This document shows positions 49,353 through 57,061 of a stretch of 64,000 nt of DNA, one piece after another. The notes under the pieces are model-generated. The model had not been told where the DNA came from. It saw only the letters and a program-made list of their open reading frames with translations, and made no database searches. Origin of the DNA: Rubrimonas cliftonensis (GTDB lineage Bacteria; Pseudomonadota; Alphaproteobacteria; Rhodobacterales; Rhodobacteraceae). The stretch's first letter is position 1. Every line of letters starts with the position of its first letter. The stretch lies in the NCBI RefSeq assembly GCF_900107585.1, contig NZ_FNQM01000009.1, positions 1 through 64,000 of the forward strand, given 5' to 3'. A program made the position numbers and the translations under genes.

Positions 49353-50717
49353 TCAGTCTGCGGCGGACGCGCCCGCCGCGCCCCGCGCCGGCGCGAGCGC
49401 GACCATCAGCCGCTTCGCGACGGCGTCGCCGGCCGCTCCCGCGCCGAACTCGGCCACCAGCCGCGCATGGGCGGCCCTCGCCATCTGGGACCGCTTGTCC
49501 GGCCGCCGCGCCACGATCGCGATCGCGGCCGACAGCGCCCCCGCGTCGCCCGGCTTCACGAGGATGCCCGTGACCTCGTCGGTGACGAACTCGGGGATGG
49601 CGGAGAAGCGCGTCGACACCACCGCCGTTCCCTGGCTTGCGGCCTCCATCAGCACGTTGGGCAGGCCGTCGCGGTCGCCGTCCGTCGCCGGGCGCGAGGG
49701 CAGCACGAAGATGTCCGCCCAGCGCAGGGCGCCGATGACCTCGTCCTGCGTCTTGGGCCCGCGCCAGCTGATCCGGTCGGAGAGTCCGAGCTCCCGTGCG
49801 CGCTTCTTCAGCGCGCCGGCGAGCGGCCCGTCGCCGATATGGGCGAACTGCCAGTGCAGCGCCGGCGGCAGCTCCGCCAGCGCGTCCAGCAGCACGTCAT
49901 AGCCCTTCTTCTCCACCAGCCGCCCCACCGAGATCAGGCGGACCGGGGCCATCGCCATGGCGCCGTCGCGCCCCTCGCGCTCGGGCGGCGGCGGAAAGCG
50001 CGAGAGGTCGAGGCCGTGGTAGACCAGCGAGATCTTGTCGGGGTTCGTGGTCAGCGCCTTCAGCCGGCGCGCACCGACATTGGTGCAGGTCACGCCGAAG
50101 CGCGACTCGGCGATCTTCTCGCGCAGCTCCCAGTCGGGCGTGGTCCAGATGTCGCGGGCGTGCGCCGAGAAGCCCCATTCGACGTCACGCATGGCGGCGG
50201 CGTAGCGCGCGACCGAGCCCGGCGTGTGCATGAAATGGGCGTAGATGAACCGCAGGTTCGGCGGCGCCTGCGTCGCCAGCACGCAGGCCTGCCCGAAGCG
50301 GCGGATGCGGTTGCGCGAGAAGTCGCGGCCGAGGTCGCGCATCCACAGGTTCAGCGCGCGGCCGAAGCCCGGGAGGGCTGCGGCCTTGAACACCGCGTCG
50401 AAGATCGTCAGCGGCGCCTCATGGGTGTATTCCGGCAGGTATCGCACCTTCGCGCGCACCTTGGCGTGGATGGCGTGGCGCAGGCGGTCAGTCGGTCGGC
50501 GCAGCGACCAGATGTCGAAGCGCAGTCCCCGGTCCTCCAGCGCCTTGAGCTCCTGCGCGACGAAGGTCTCCGACAGCCTCGGCCAGCCCTTCACCACGAT
50601 CGCCAGCGGCGGCGGCGGAGGCTCCGGCTTCGCCGTCGGCTTGCCTGTCGGCCCGGATGGCGCCGCCGCGCCGCCGGCCGCGGGGGCGTCGGCGTCCTGA
50701 GCGTCTTCGTCGGCCAA
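49353..50717 (-). CDS. Glycosyltransferase family 4 protein (TTG start)
   Basis: A 454-residue GT4 enzyme. After a Pro/Ala-rich N-terminus of about 30 residues come KGWPRLSETFVAQELKALEDRG and FIYAHFMHTPGSVARYAA in the acceptor domain, then VRLISVGRLVEKKGYDVLLDAL and DIFVLPSRPATDGDRDGLPNVLMEAASQGTAVVS in the donor domain, a classical GT4 EX7E-like end. TTG 50717 has GGGAG six bases upstream and lies two bases after the preceding stop; no ATG is close. Such genes often build exopolysaccharide or lipid-linked glycans. Confidence 0.88.
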   Translation of the reverse strand: MADEDAQDADAPAAGGAAAPSGPTGKPTAKPEPPPPPLAIVVKGWPRLSETFVAQELKALEDRGLRFDIWSLRRPTDRLRHAIHAKVRAKVRYLPEYTHEAPLTIFDAVFKAAALPGFGRALNLWMRDLGRDFSRNRIRRFGQACVLATQAPPNLRFIYAHFMHTPGSVARYAAAMRDVEWGFSAHARDIWTTPDWELREKIAESRFGVTCTNVGARRLKALTTNPDKISLVYHGLDLSRFPPPPEREGRDGAMAMAPVRLISVGRLVEKKGYDVLLDALAELPPALHWQFAHIGDGPLAGALKKRARELGLSDRISWRGPKTQDEVIGALRWADIFVLPSRPATDGDRDGLPNVLMEAASQGTAVVSTRFSAIPEFVTDEVTGILVKPGDAGALSAAIAIVARRPDKRSQMARAAHARLVAEFGAGAAGDAVAKRLMVALAPARGAAGASAAD

Positions 50718-50719
50718 AT

Positions 50720-51940
50720 TCAGCTCCCGGTGCTTCGGGCGAGTTGCGCGGGCGCGCCGGCGCGCTGCGCTATGGTGTCCAGGCCGTCGAGCAGCCCGGC
50801 GATCCGGCCGGAGGAGGGCGGCGCCTGGGTCAGAAGCGCCGTGATCGCCTCCGCCATGACCTCCGGCGCGCCGCCGTCGCGCGGCGCATGCAGCATCCGC
50901 ACGAGGCCGAGGCGCTCGGCGCGCTCCGCGCGGATGTACTGCTCCAGCCGCGGCCGCGTCCTTGGTGCGATCAGGGCGGGTATGTCCATGGAGAGTATCT
51001 CGCAGAAGGTGTTGTAGCCGCCCATCGCGACCACTCCGGCGGCGCTCCGGAGCAGCCACTCGATCCGGCTGTCGAAGGCGAGCGTGAGGATCCGGTCTCC
51101 GAGAGCGGCGGCGCGCCGGTCGAACTCTGCGCGCTGCTCGGCGGGCAGGAACGGCCCGTAGACCAGAACCGCGGGGCACGGGGGCGCCGCGTCGGACTCG
51201 TAGGCCGACAGCGCCCATTCGACCAGATCGGCGCCGTCGCCGCCGCCGCCGGTCGTCACGAGGACATAGGGCTCCTCGAACGGCCGGGCGACGTGGTCCG
51301 GAGGCTCCGGCGCGTCGCGGCGCAGGAAACCGGTGTAGATCGTGCGCGCCCGCACCCGCGCCGAGAGCGACAGGCCCGCAAGCGGGTCGTGGAACGCTCG
51401 CGGCCCGTAGACCCAGATCTCGTCGTAGAACCGCTCCACGAGGTCGACCGCGCCCTTGCGGCCCCATTCCTCGCGCAGCGACGCCACGTCGTCGAGCACG
51501 TCGCGCAACCCCAGCACCAGCCGCGCGCCGCGGGCCTTCGCCGCGGGCAGCATGTCCTGCAGCTCGTTGCGGAAGCCTCCCGGCTCCTTGTCCACGATCA
51601 CGAGTTCGGGGGCGAAGGCGCGGTCGGCGGCGGCGATCAGCGCCGCCCGCAGGTGCACCGTCTCGTCGATGTCGACCCCTAGATTGTGCGAGCGGTAGGA
51701 GCCGTCGGCGAGCTTCACGACGCCGGGCAGGCGCACATGGTCCACCCGGTCGGGAAAGTCGAAGCGCCCGGCGAGCGGCGAACCGGTCAGCAGCAGCGCG
51801 GAAAGCTCCGGGTCGGCGGCCGCCAGCGCCTGCGCGATCGTCCGGCTGCGGCGCAGATGGCCGAGCCCGAAAGTGTCATGGCTGTAGAGCATGACGCGAC
51901 GGCCGGTGCGGTGTCGCGGCGACTGGCTGCGGTTCAGCAT
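50720..51940 (-). CDS. MurG-like glycosyltransferase, first gene of the sugar cluster
   Basis: A 406-residue GT-B protein with RRVMLYSHDTFGLGHLRRSRTIAQAL near residue 15 (the GLGHLRR motif) and the donor-domain segment VVAMGGYNTFCEILSMDIPALIAPRTRPRLEQYIRAERAERLGL near 320. It looks related to the last gene of the cluster (46405-47514), and the pair is separated by two GT4 genes and a phosphatase. ATG 51940 has GGAA upstream and is divergent from mscS, 171 bases away. The product glycan is unknown. No transporter or polymerase gene is in the window. Confidence 0.85.
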   Translation of the reverse strand: MLNRSQSPRHRTGRRVMLYSHDTFGLGHLRRSRTIAQALAAADPELSALLLTGSPLAGRFDFPDRVDHVRLPGVVKLADGSYRSHNLGVDIDETVHLRAALIAAADRAFAPELVIVDKEPGGFRNELQDMLPAAKARGARLVLGLRDVLDDVASLREEWGRKGAVDLVERFYDEIWVYGPRAFHDPLAGLSLSARVRARTIYTGFLRRDAPEPPDHVARPFEEPYVLVTTGGGGDGADLVEWALSAYESDAAPPCPAVLVYGPFLPAEQRAEFDRRAAALGDRILTLAFDSRIEWLLRSAAGVVAMGGYNTFCEILSMDIPALIAPRTRPRLEQYIRAERAERLGLVRMLHAPRDGGAPEVMAEAITALLTQAPPSSGRIAGLLDGLDTIAQRAGAPAQLARSTGS

Positions 51941-52111
51941 GCTTCCTGCGCCCGTGGCTGCCCGATCTGCTCCCCGCGCGCCAGACCGATCATCTGCGAC
52001 CGGCGCGACCGCGTTGCGCTTTCGCGCACGCGGCTCCATTGTCCTATCCGAGGCGCCGGGGTGAACGCCAGCGAAAGCCGCGACCGCCGCGAGACGCGCA
52101 GGGAAACCTTC

Positions 52112-54565
52112 ATGACCCCATCGCCGCAATTGCTGCCGGCGCAGGCGGCCGCACCCTCGCCCGCGCCGCCCGGCGCGCGCGGCGCGGGGCCGCCGCGGGC
52201 GAGGGTCGCGCGCCGCGCGCTCGCGGCCTTGGCGGCCTTGGCGTTCCTGTGGCTTGCGGGCGCGGCCGCCGGACTGACCGGCGCGGCCGTCGCGCAGACC
52301 TTCGGCGACTACGGCATGGTCGGCGGCGCGCCGGCGGATGCTGGGCCGCGGCTCGAGGACTATGGCCGCCTGGCGGAGACCTACCCTTCCGACAGCGCGC
52401 TCGACATGACCCAGCGCGGCGTGTCGGCGTTCCGCGCCCGTCTCATGGCGCTCGCCGCGCAGGCGCCGCAGGCGCCGGGCGTCGTCTGGCGGGCGCTCGT
52501 GGCGGCGAGCCCCGGGGGCAATCCGTCCTACTTCCTCGGCCTGCTCGTCTTTCTGGTGTTCCTGCTCGGGATCGGCAGGGCGGTCGCGGTGCTGTTCGCG
52601 GTCTATGTCGCGCGGCCCGCCTTCGTCAGGATGCAGCGGCCAACGCCTCAGGGGCTGGCCGAGAAGTTGCCCGTGCTGGCGACGCGCGTCGTCTTCACCG
52701 TCGCCGGGCTCGCGATCACGCTCGCCGTCGCCGTGCTGGTCGGGGCCGGCTTCTACCCGGAGAACAACGCCGCCGCCGTGGGCACCGCCATCGCCGTCTT
52801 CGCGGGCTACGGGGCCGCGCGGATCGTGCAGATCGTCTGGCGCATGACGCTGGCGCCCTACCTGCCCGAGTACCGCGTGCCGCGGCTGAGCGACCGGGAC
52901 GCGCGCAGGCTCTATCGCTGGCTCTACGGGCTCGCGCTGCCGATGATCGTGGCGACCGCGGCGCTTGAGTGGTTCAGGCTGCTCGGCGCGCCGCTGGAGG
53001 TCGTCCGGCTCGGCCGCCTCCTCGTCGAGGCGCTGGCCGCCGTCGTCGTCGCGGCGGGGGCCTGGGCGAACCGCGCGGCGATCGCCGGGGCGATCCTCGG
53101 CGGGCGGGCGCCGCGCGACGCGACATGGCTCGCGCGCATCTTCTGCCTGCTGTGGGGGCCGGCGCTGCTCGTCTATCTCGGCGCCTCGCTGGCCGCCTCG
53201 GGCTGGCGCGCGGTGATGGGCGAGCCGCTCGGCCCGCCGGCGCTGGCGGTGGCCTTCGCGGTGCTGGTCGCCGCGCTCTGCGTCTATGCCGCCACCATGT
53301 TCGTCGTGGAGCGAATCGGCCGTGCGCCGGCGGCTTCGCTGCGCGCGGGCCGCGTCGAGATCGGCGACGGCGCCGAGTCCGAGCGCGCCGCGGGCCTCGC
53401 GGCGCGCGACCCCCGGGCCGACGGCGGCGTGATGGGCGGCGACGACGACGAGGGCGGCGGCCCGGCCCCGCCGCCCCGCGCCGCGCCGGCGCCGCGGGGC
53501 GGATGGATGCGCAGCTTCGAGGATCTTGCGCGCCGGGTCGCGACGCTGCTCGCGCTCGGCGCCGCGATCTGGGCGCTGACCTGGCTCTGGGGCGGGCGCG
53601 ACGCCTTCGCCGACGGCCAGCCGCTCGACGTCGCGCAGGACGTGATCGACATCCTGCTGATCGGCTACGTCGCCTACCACGCGATGCGGATCTGGATCGA
53701 CCGGCGCATCGAGGCCGAGGGCGGCTTCGAGGTCGAGACCGAGCCCGGCGACGAGGGAGGGGCGTCGGCCGCCTCGCGCCTCGCCACGCTGCTGCCGCTG
53801 GTGCGCAACTTCGTGCTGGTGATGATCATGGCCGCCACAGTGCTCTTCATCGCCATGGAGCTCGGCGTGAACGTCGCGCCGCTGCTCGGCGGCGCCGGCG
53901 TCATCGGGCTCGCGATCGGCTTCGGCAGCCAGGCGCTGATCCGCGACATCCTGTCGGGCGCCTTCTTCCTGATCGACGACGCATTCCGCAAGGGCGAGTA
54001 CATCGACGTGGGCGAGGTGAAGGGCACGGTCGAGCAGATCTCGGTGCGCAGCTTCCAGCTCCGCCACCATCTCGGCGCGCTGCACACCATCCCGTTCGGG
54101 GAGATCAAGCACCTCACCAACTTCAGCCGCGACTGGGTGATGATGAAGCTGCCCCTGCGGCTGACCTATGACACCGACCCGGAGAAGGTCCGTAAGCTCA
54201 TCAAGAAGCTCGGCCAGCAGCTGCTCGAACATCCCGAGGAAGGCCACAAGTTCATGCAGCCGCTCAAGAGCCAGGGCGTCTACATGATGGAGGACAGCGC
54301 GATGATCATTCGGGTCAAGTACATGACCCGGCCGGGCGACCAGTGGACGACGCGCAAGCTCGTCTACGCCAGCATCCGCGAGCTTTTCGAGCGCGAGGGC
54401 GTGCGGTTCGCCCATCGCGAGGTGACGGTGCGCATCCCCGGTCATGAGGCCGGCGCGCCGCTCTCCCGTGAGGAGGCTCACGCGGCCGGCGCGGCGGCGC
54501 GGCGGGCCGTGGACGACGCCGAGGCGGCGGCCGTGACGCCGCGCCTCGTCGGGGACGACCGCTAG
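52112..54565 (+). CDS. Large MscS-family mechanosensitive channel
   Basis: An 817-residue channel. Residues 28-60 form a signal-like hydrophobic stretch ending AVAQ; a periplasmic part follows, then about six or more membrane helices between about 130 and 600. The MscS pore helix is clear in GGAGVIGLAIGFGSQALIRDILSGAFFLIDDAF near residue 600, followed by the cytoplasmic beta domain (KGEYIDVGEVKGTVEQISVRSFQLRHH). Length and an acidic Gly/Pro loop (about 445-465) place it among the larger MscM/MscK-like forms rather than the 286-residue MscS. It releases solutes in osmotic downshock, which fits the osmolyte and Na+ genes elsewhere. ATG 52112 has AGGGAAA upstream. Confidence 0.9.
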   Translation: MTPSPQLLPAQAAAPSPAPPGARGAGPPRARVARRALAALAALAFLWLAGAAAGLTGAAVAQTFGDYGMVGGAPADAGPRLEDYGRLAETYPSDSALDMTQRGVSAFRARLMALAAQAPQAPGVVWRALVAASPGGNPSYFLGLLVFLVFLLGIGRAVAVLFAVYVARPAFVRMQRPTPQGLAEKLPVLATRVVFTVAGLAITLAVAVLVGAGFYPENNAAAVGTAIAVFAGYGAARIVQIVWRMTLAPYLPEYRVPRLSDRDARRLYRWLYGLALPMIVATAALEWFRLLGAPLEVVRLGRLLVEALAAVVVAAGAWANRAAIAGAILGGRAPRDATWLARIFCLLWGPALLVYLGASLAASGWRAVMGEPLGPPALAVAFAVLVAALCVYAATMFVVERIGRAPAASLRAGRVEIGDGAESERAAGLAARDPRADGGVMGGDDDEGGGPAPPPRAAPAPRGGWMRSFEDLARRVATLLALGAAIWALTWLWGGRDAFADGQPLDVAQDVIDILLIGYVAYHAMRIWIDRRIEAEGGFEVETEPGDEGGASAASRLATLLPLVRNFVLVMIMAATVLFIAMELGVNVAPLLGGAGVIGLAIGFGSQALIRDILSGAFFLIDDAFRKGEYIDVGEVKGTVEQISVRSFQLRHHLGALHTIPFGEIKHLTNFSRDWVMMKLPLRLTYDTDPEKVRKLIKKLGQQLLEHPEEGHKFMQPLKSQGVYMMEDSAMIIRVKYMTRPGDQWTTRKLVYASIRELFEREGVRFAHREVTVRIPGHEAGAPLSREEAHAAGAAARRAVDDAEAAAVTPRLVGDDR

Positions 54566-54658
54566 AGCGGCGTTCGACCCGACTGCGTCAGCCCTGCCGC
54601 TGTCGCCCTGTCGCGCCCTTCCCGTCGCTGACCGGTCCGGCCAACTCGGAAGGCGCTC
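54565..54658. repeat. Intergenic repeat element, copy 2
   Basis: This copy starts at the end of mscS with gagcggcgttcgacccgactg and ends ccaactcggaaggcgctc. The two ends are imperfect inverted repeats and match the element at 40528-40628 (copy 1). Middle parts differ more than the ends. The element directly abuts the stop codon in both cases, suggesting a transcript-end or nucleoid-protein role. Confidence 0.6.
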
Positions 54659-54698
54659 AAGGGCGGCGCGCGCCCAGGCCGCAGTTCCCGCGCGGCCC

Positions 54699-55013
54699 TC
54701 ATCCGGCGTCGGCGTCCCCCATCAGGGCTGCACGCGCCTCGTCGAGCGCGTCGCGGCTGGGCGCGCTCTCCCGCTCCGCCTCCCGCAGGAGGCGGTCCAG
54801 CGCGATCGACAGCGCCACCGCGCGCCGCGCCACGCTGTCGCGCTGGGCGAGGATCACCGGAGCGTCGGCGATAAGCTGCGCGTCGACCTCGCGGATCTCG
54901 CCTTCGAGCTGGAAGGCGCCGGAAAAGACCCGGCGTCGCCTCGCGCGGCCGTCGACGCGCACGACCCGCCACGGCGGCGGCGTGTGTCCTGTATACACCA
55001 TCGGCTCATCCAT
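54699..55013 (-). CDS. Hypothetical protein, 104 residues, divergent from WYL regulator
   Basis: A complete frame from ATG 55013, with GGAGAA about six bases upstream. The N-terminal MDEPMVYTGHTPPPWRVVRVDGRARRRRVFSG resembles the HTPGPW-type opening of small phage-related and unknown proteins; the rest is helical and charged (REVDAQLIADAPVILAQRDSVARRAVALSIALDRLLREAERE). No signal, membrane span or catalytic motif is visible. Its 5' leader begins at a divergent promoter shared with the WYL regulator. Function unknown; being a target of that regulator is an inference from position. Confidence 0.7.
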   Translation of the reverse strand: MDEPMVYTGHTPPPWRVVRVDGRARRRRVFSGAFQLEGEIREVDAQLIADAPVILAQRDSVARRAVALSIALDRLLREAERESAPSRDALDEARAALMGDADAG

Positions 55014-55049
55014 CCCGCTTCTCCGGAAACATGCCGGGCGCTACGCAAC

Positions 55050-55071
55050 GCGCCCGAAAAGGGCGCTTTTT
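55050..55071 (+). terminator. Intrinsic terminator-like hairpin upstream of the 104-residue gene
   Basis: GCGCCC-gaaaa-GGGCGC followed by five Ts on the + strand. Rightward transcription from mscS would meet it before the WYL gene. In leftward RNA the same stem lies in the leader of the 104-residue gene, where it has no T-run after it. Confidence 0.55.
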
Positions 55072-55098
55072 CGCCCACTAATCAACTCACAGATAAAC

Positions 55099-55126
55099 GT
55101 TATGACGATCAAAATGAGCAATTCAA
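55099..55126 (-). promoter_or_regulatory. Leftward promoter candidate for the 104-residue gene
   Basis: On the minus strand TTGAAT (55126-55121) and CATAAC (55104-55099) are spaced by 16 bases, a fair sigma-70 match in an AT-rich patch. It would give a leader of roughly 80 bases, containing the 55050-55066 stem. Confidence 0.4.
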
Positions 55127-55141
55127 CGATTCTCTCCGCCC

Positions 55142-55170
55142 TTGCAAGATGATCCTCTTTTGTTCATAGT
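55142..55170 (+). promoter_or_regulatory. Rightward promoter candidate for the WYL regulator
   Basis: TTGCAA (55142-55147) and CATAGT (55165-55170) are spaced by exactly 17 bases, in an unusually AT-rich patch, with the start codon at 55201 behind a GGAGAGG site. It faces the leftward promoter 16 bases away, an arrangement that one bound regulator could control. Confidence 0.5.
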
Positions 55171-55200
55171 CCGTCCCGCGAGGCCGTTGGAGAGGGCGCA

Positions 55201-56070
55201 ATGCTGGAAGAGGTCGGGCAGGCCCAGCGCGAGAGGCTGTTCCACATCGATTTCCGAACCTGGTTCCTTGGCAGCGTCAGCCGGGGCGCGCTGATCGGGC
55301 GGTTCGGCATCAAGGAGGCTGCGGCGACGCGCGACCTCGCGCTCTACCGCAAGCTTGCGCCGATGAACCTGGACTTCGACGGCTCGAACAAGATCTACCG
55401 CTGCGCGCGCGCCTTCGCGCCGCTGTTCGAGCACCCGCCGGAGCGCACGCTGACCGCCATCGCCGAGGGCCTCGGCGACGACGCCGCCGGCGCCGTCGGC
55501 CAGCATGTCCGCACCGAGCGGCCGCTGCGCCTCAACGCGCCCGACATCGGGATCATCGCGGCGGTCTCCCGCGCCATCGCGGAGGGGCGGGGGCTGCGCA
55601 TCGGCTACCACTCCCTCAGCAGCGGCCGCACCGAGCGCGAGATCGCCCCCTTCGCGCTGGTCGACACCGGCGTGCGCTGGCACGCCCGCGCCTTCGACCG
55701 GCGCAGCGGCGGTTTCCGCGATTTCGTGCTGACGCGCATCGACGGCGCGGAACTGCTCGGCGCCGTGGCCGGAGCGGCCGAGCAGCGTGAGGCCGACGAC
55801 CAGTGGATGCGCATGGTCGAGCTCGAACTCGTTCCCCATCCCGGCCTGGAACGCCCCGAAGCCGTCGCGCGCGACTATGCGATGGAGGAGGGCGTGCTGC
55901 GCACCCGCCTGCGCGCCGCGACGGTTGGCTACGCGCTGCTGCACTGGAGCGTGGACGCCAGCCCCGACCACCAGCTCGACCCCGCCCGCCATCAGCTCTG
56001 GCTGCGCAACGGCGCCGCCCTCTACGGGGTGGGCAACCTCGCCATCGCGCCGGGCGCGTCGGCGGGGTGA
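55201..56070 (+). CDS. WYL-domain transcriptional regulator, BrxR/CapW type
   Basis: A 289-residue predicted DNA-binding protein. The N-terminal winged helix (about 10-66: RLFHIDFRTWFLGSVSRGALIGRFGIKEAAATRDLALYRKLAP) has the pattern of the BrxR/CapW family. The WYL domain follows (about 118-190), with VRWHARAFDRRSGGFRDFVLTRI in place of the classical WYL strand, as in that family. A C-terminal WCX-like region completes the fold. BrxR/CapW repressors control BREX, CBASS and other phage-defence genes. Here no defence effector is recognisable; its only divergent neighbour is the 104-residue unknown protein. The WYL pocket may sense nucleotides or damaged nucleic acid. Ligand is unknown. Confidence 0.85.
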   Translation: MLEEVGQAQRERLFHIDFRTWFLGSVSRGALIGRFGIKEAAATRDLALYRKLAPMNLDFDGSNKIYRCARAFAPLFEHPPERTLTAIAEGLGDDAAGAVGQHVRTERPLRLNAPDIGIIAAVSRAIAEGRGLRIGYHSLSSGRTEREIAPFALVDTGVRWHARAFDRRSGGFRDFVLTRIDGAELLGAVAGAAEQREADDQWMRMVELELVPHPGLERPEAVARDYAMEEGVLRTRLRAATVGYALLHWSVDASPDHQLDPARHQLWLRNGAALYGVGNLAIAPGASAG

Positions 56071-56233
56071 AGAGGGCGGAGTGCGGGAGCCAACATCGGC
56101 CGGGAAGCGCGGGAGGCGGACGGTGGCATGAAGGCGCGTCGCTCGACCGTTGGCCCCGTGCGGCCGGCACGGGCCGCGCCCTCCCGCCGGGGCGCCGCAG
56201 GGCGGATGGCTGAACTCCGCGCAACTTCGACCG

Positions 56234-56758
56234 TCACCCCACCGTCAGCGTCATCAGCCTTTCGCTCGCCAGCTCCTCGGCGCCGAGGCGGTCGTAGAAG
56301 GCCAGCGCCGGGGCGTTGCGGCGCCAGACGCACCAGACCAGCCGCCCGGCCCCTTCCGCCCGCGCCGCCGCCGCGGCGGCTTCCATCAGCGCGCGACCGG
56401 CGCCGGCGCCGCGGACGGCCTCCGACACGAAGAGGTCGGAGATGAAGAACGCTGTCGCCGCGTCGTCCATCCACAGCACCGGCGAGAAGGCGAGGTAGCC
56501 GGCGCAGGCGCCCTCCGCCTCGGCGATCAGCACGCGCGCCGGGCCCTCGGGCCGCAGCGCCAGCGCCGCCATGGCCGCTGCCGCCTCGGCGGTGCGATCG
56601 GTCAACTCGTCGGGAGTCGTGGCGATCGCGTTCAGCGTCGCCTCGAAGTCGAGCATCATCGCCGCCAGCGCGGCCGCGTCGGCAGGCGTTCCCGCGCGGA
56701 TGCCGACCTTGCGCCAACGGCGCCCGGCGCCCTCGCCCTGCTCTTCGTCGCCCGTCAT
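56234..56758 (-). CDS. GNAT family N-acetyltransferase
   Basis: A 174-residue acetyltransferase with the CoA-binding core FFISDLFVSEAVRGAGAGRALMEAAAAAARAEGAGRLVWCV (near residues 105-145) and the late strand RRNAPALAFYDRLGAEEL. The first 20 residues are Gly/Arg-rich. It converges on the WYL gene (163 bases apart), so it is not transcribed with it. Substrate is unknown; this is a large and diverse family. Confidence 0.88.
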   Translation of the reverse strand: MTGDEEQGEGAGRRWRKVGIRAGTPADAAALAAMMLDFEATLNAIATTPDELTDRTAEAAAAMAALALRPEGPARVLIAEAEGACAGYLAFSPVLWMDDAATAFFISDLFVSEAVRGAGAGRALMEAAAAAARAEGAGRLVWCVWRRNAPALAFYDRLGAEELASERLMTLTVG

Positions 56759-57061
56759 GGCCCGTCCCTCCGACGCCGCGCGCGCTCCGCCGTCGGGCGC
56801 CGTGGCGGCGCCGTCAAGGGGCTTTGGCCGCGCCGCAGGCGATGCGTTCGGGAGGGGCGGTTCCGGGCGATGTGAGCGTCTCGACTGTCGTGACGGCGCT
56901 GCGAGCGGGCGGGTCGCTGCGGGTCAAGGGCTTGGGGGCCGTCTCGCCAATCCGCAGCGCGGCATGTCGCAGCCGGCGCGCGGACACCTGCGAGAGGGCG
57001 CGCTGCGGCCCCTCCGTCTCCGGGGGCGCGGAAGCGCCGCCGCCGCCTCACGCCCCGGGCG
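56759..57061. other. 303-base gap between GNAT and ftsK
   Basis: The stretch is GC-rich with no convincing coding frame. A small stem GGCGC-ggaa-GCGCC (57025-57038) lies 24 bases past the ftsK stop and could mark its transcript end on the minus strand. The GNAT promoter should be at the low-coordinate end, but I see no clear boxes. Confidence 0.5.

Noticed and set aside
51941-54481. N-terminal extension of the MurG-like gene through the mscS region
   Set aside because: The extension is antisense to mscS and low in complexity; a proper start with ribosome site exists at 51940.
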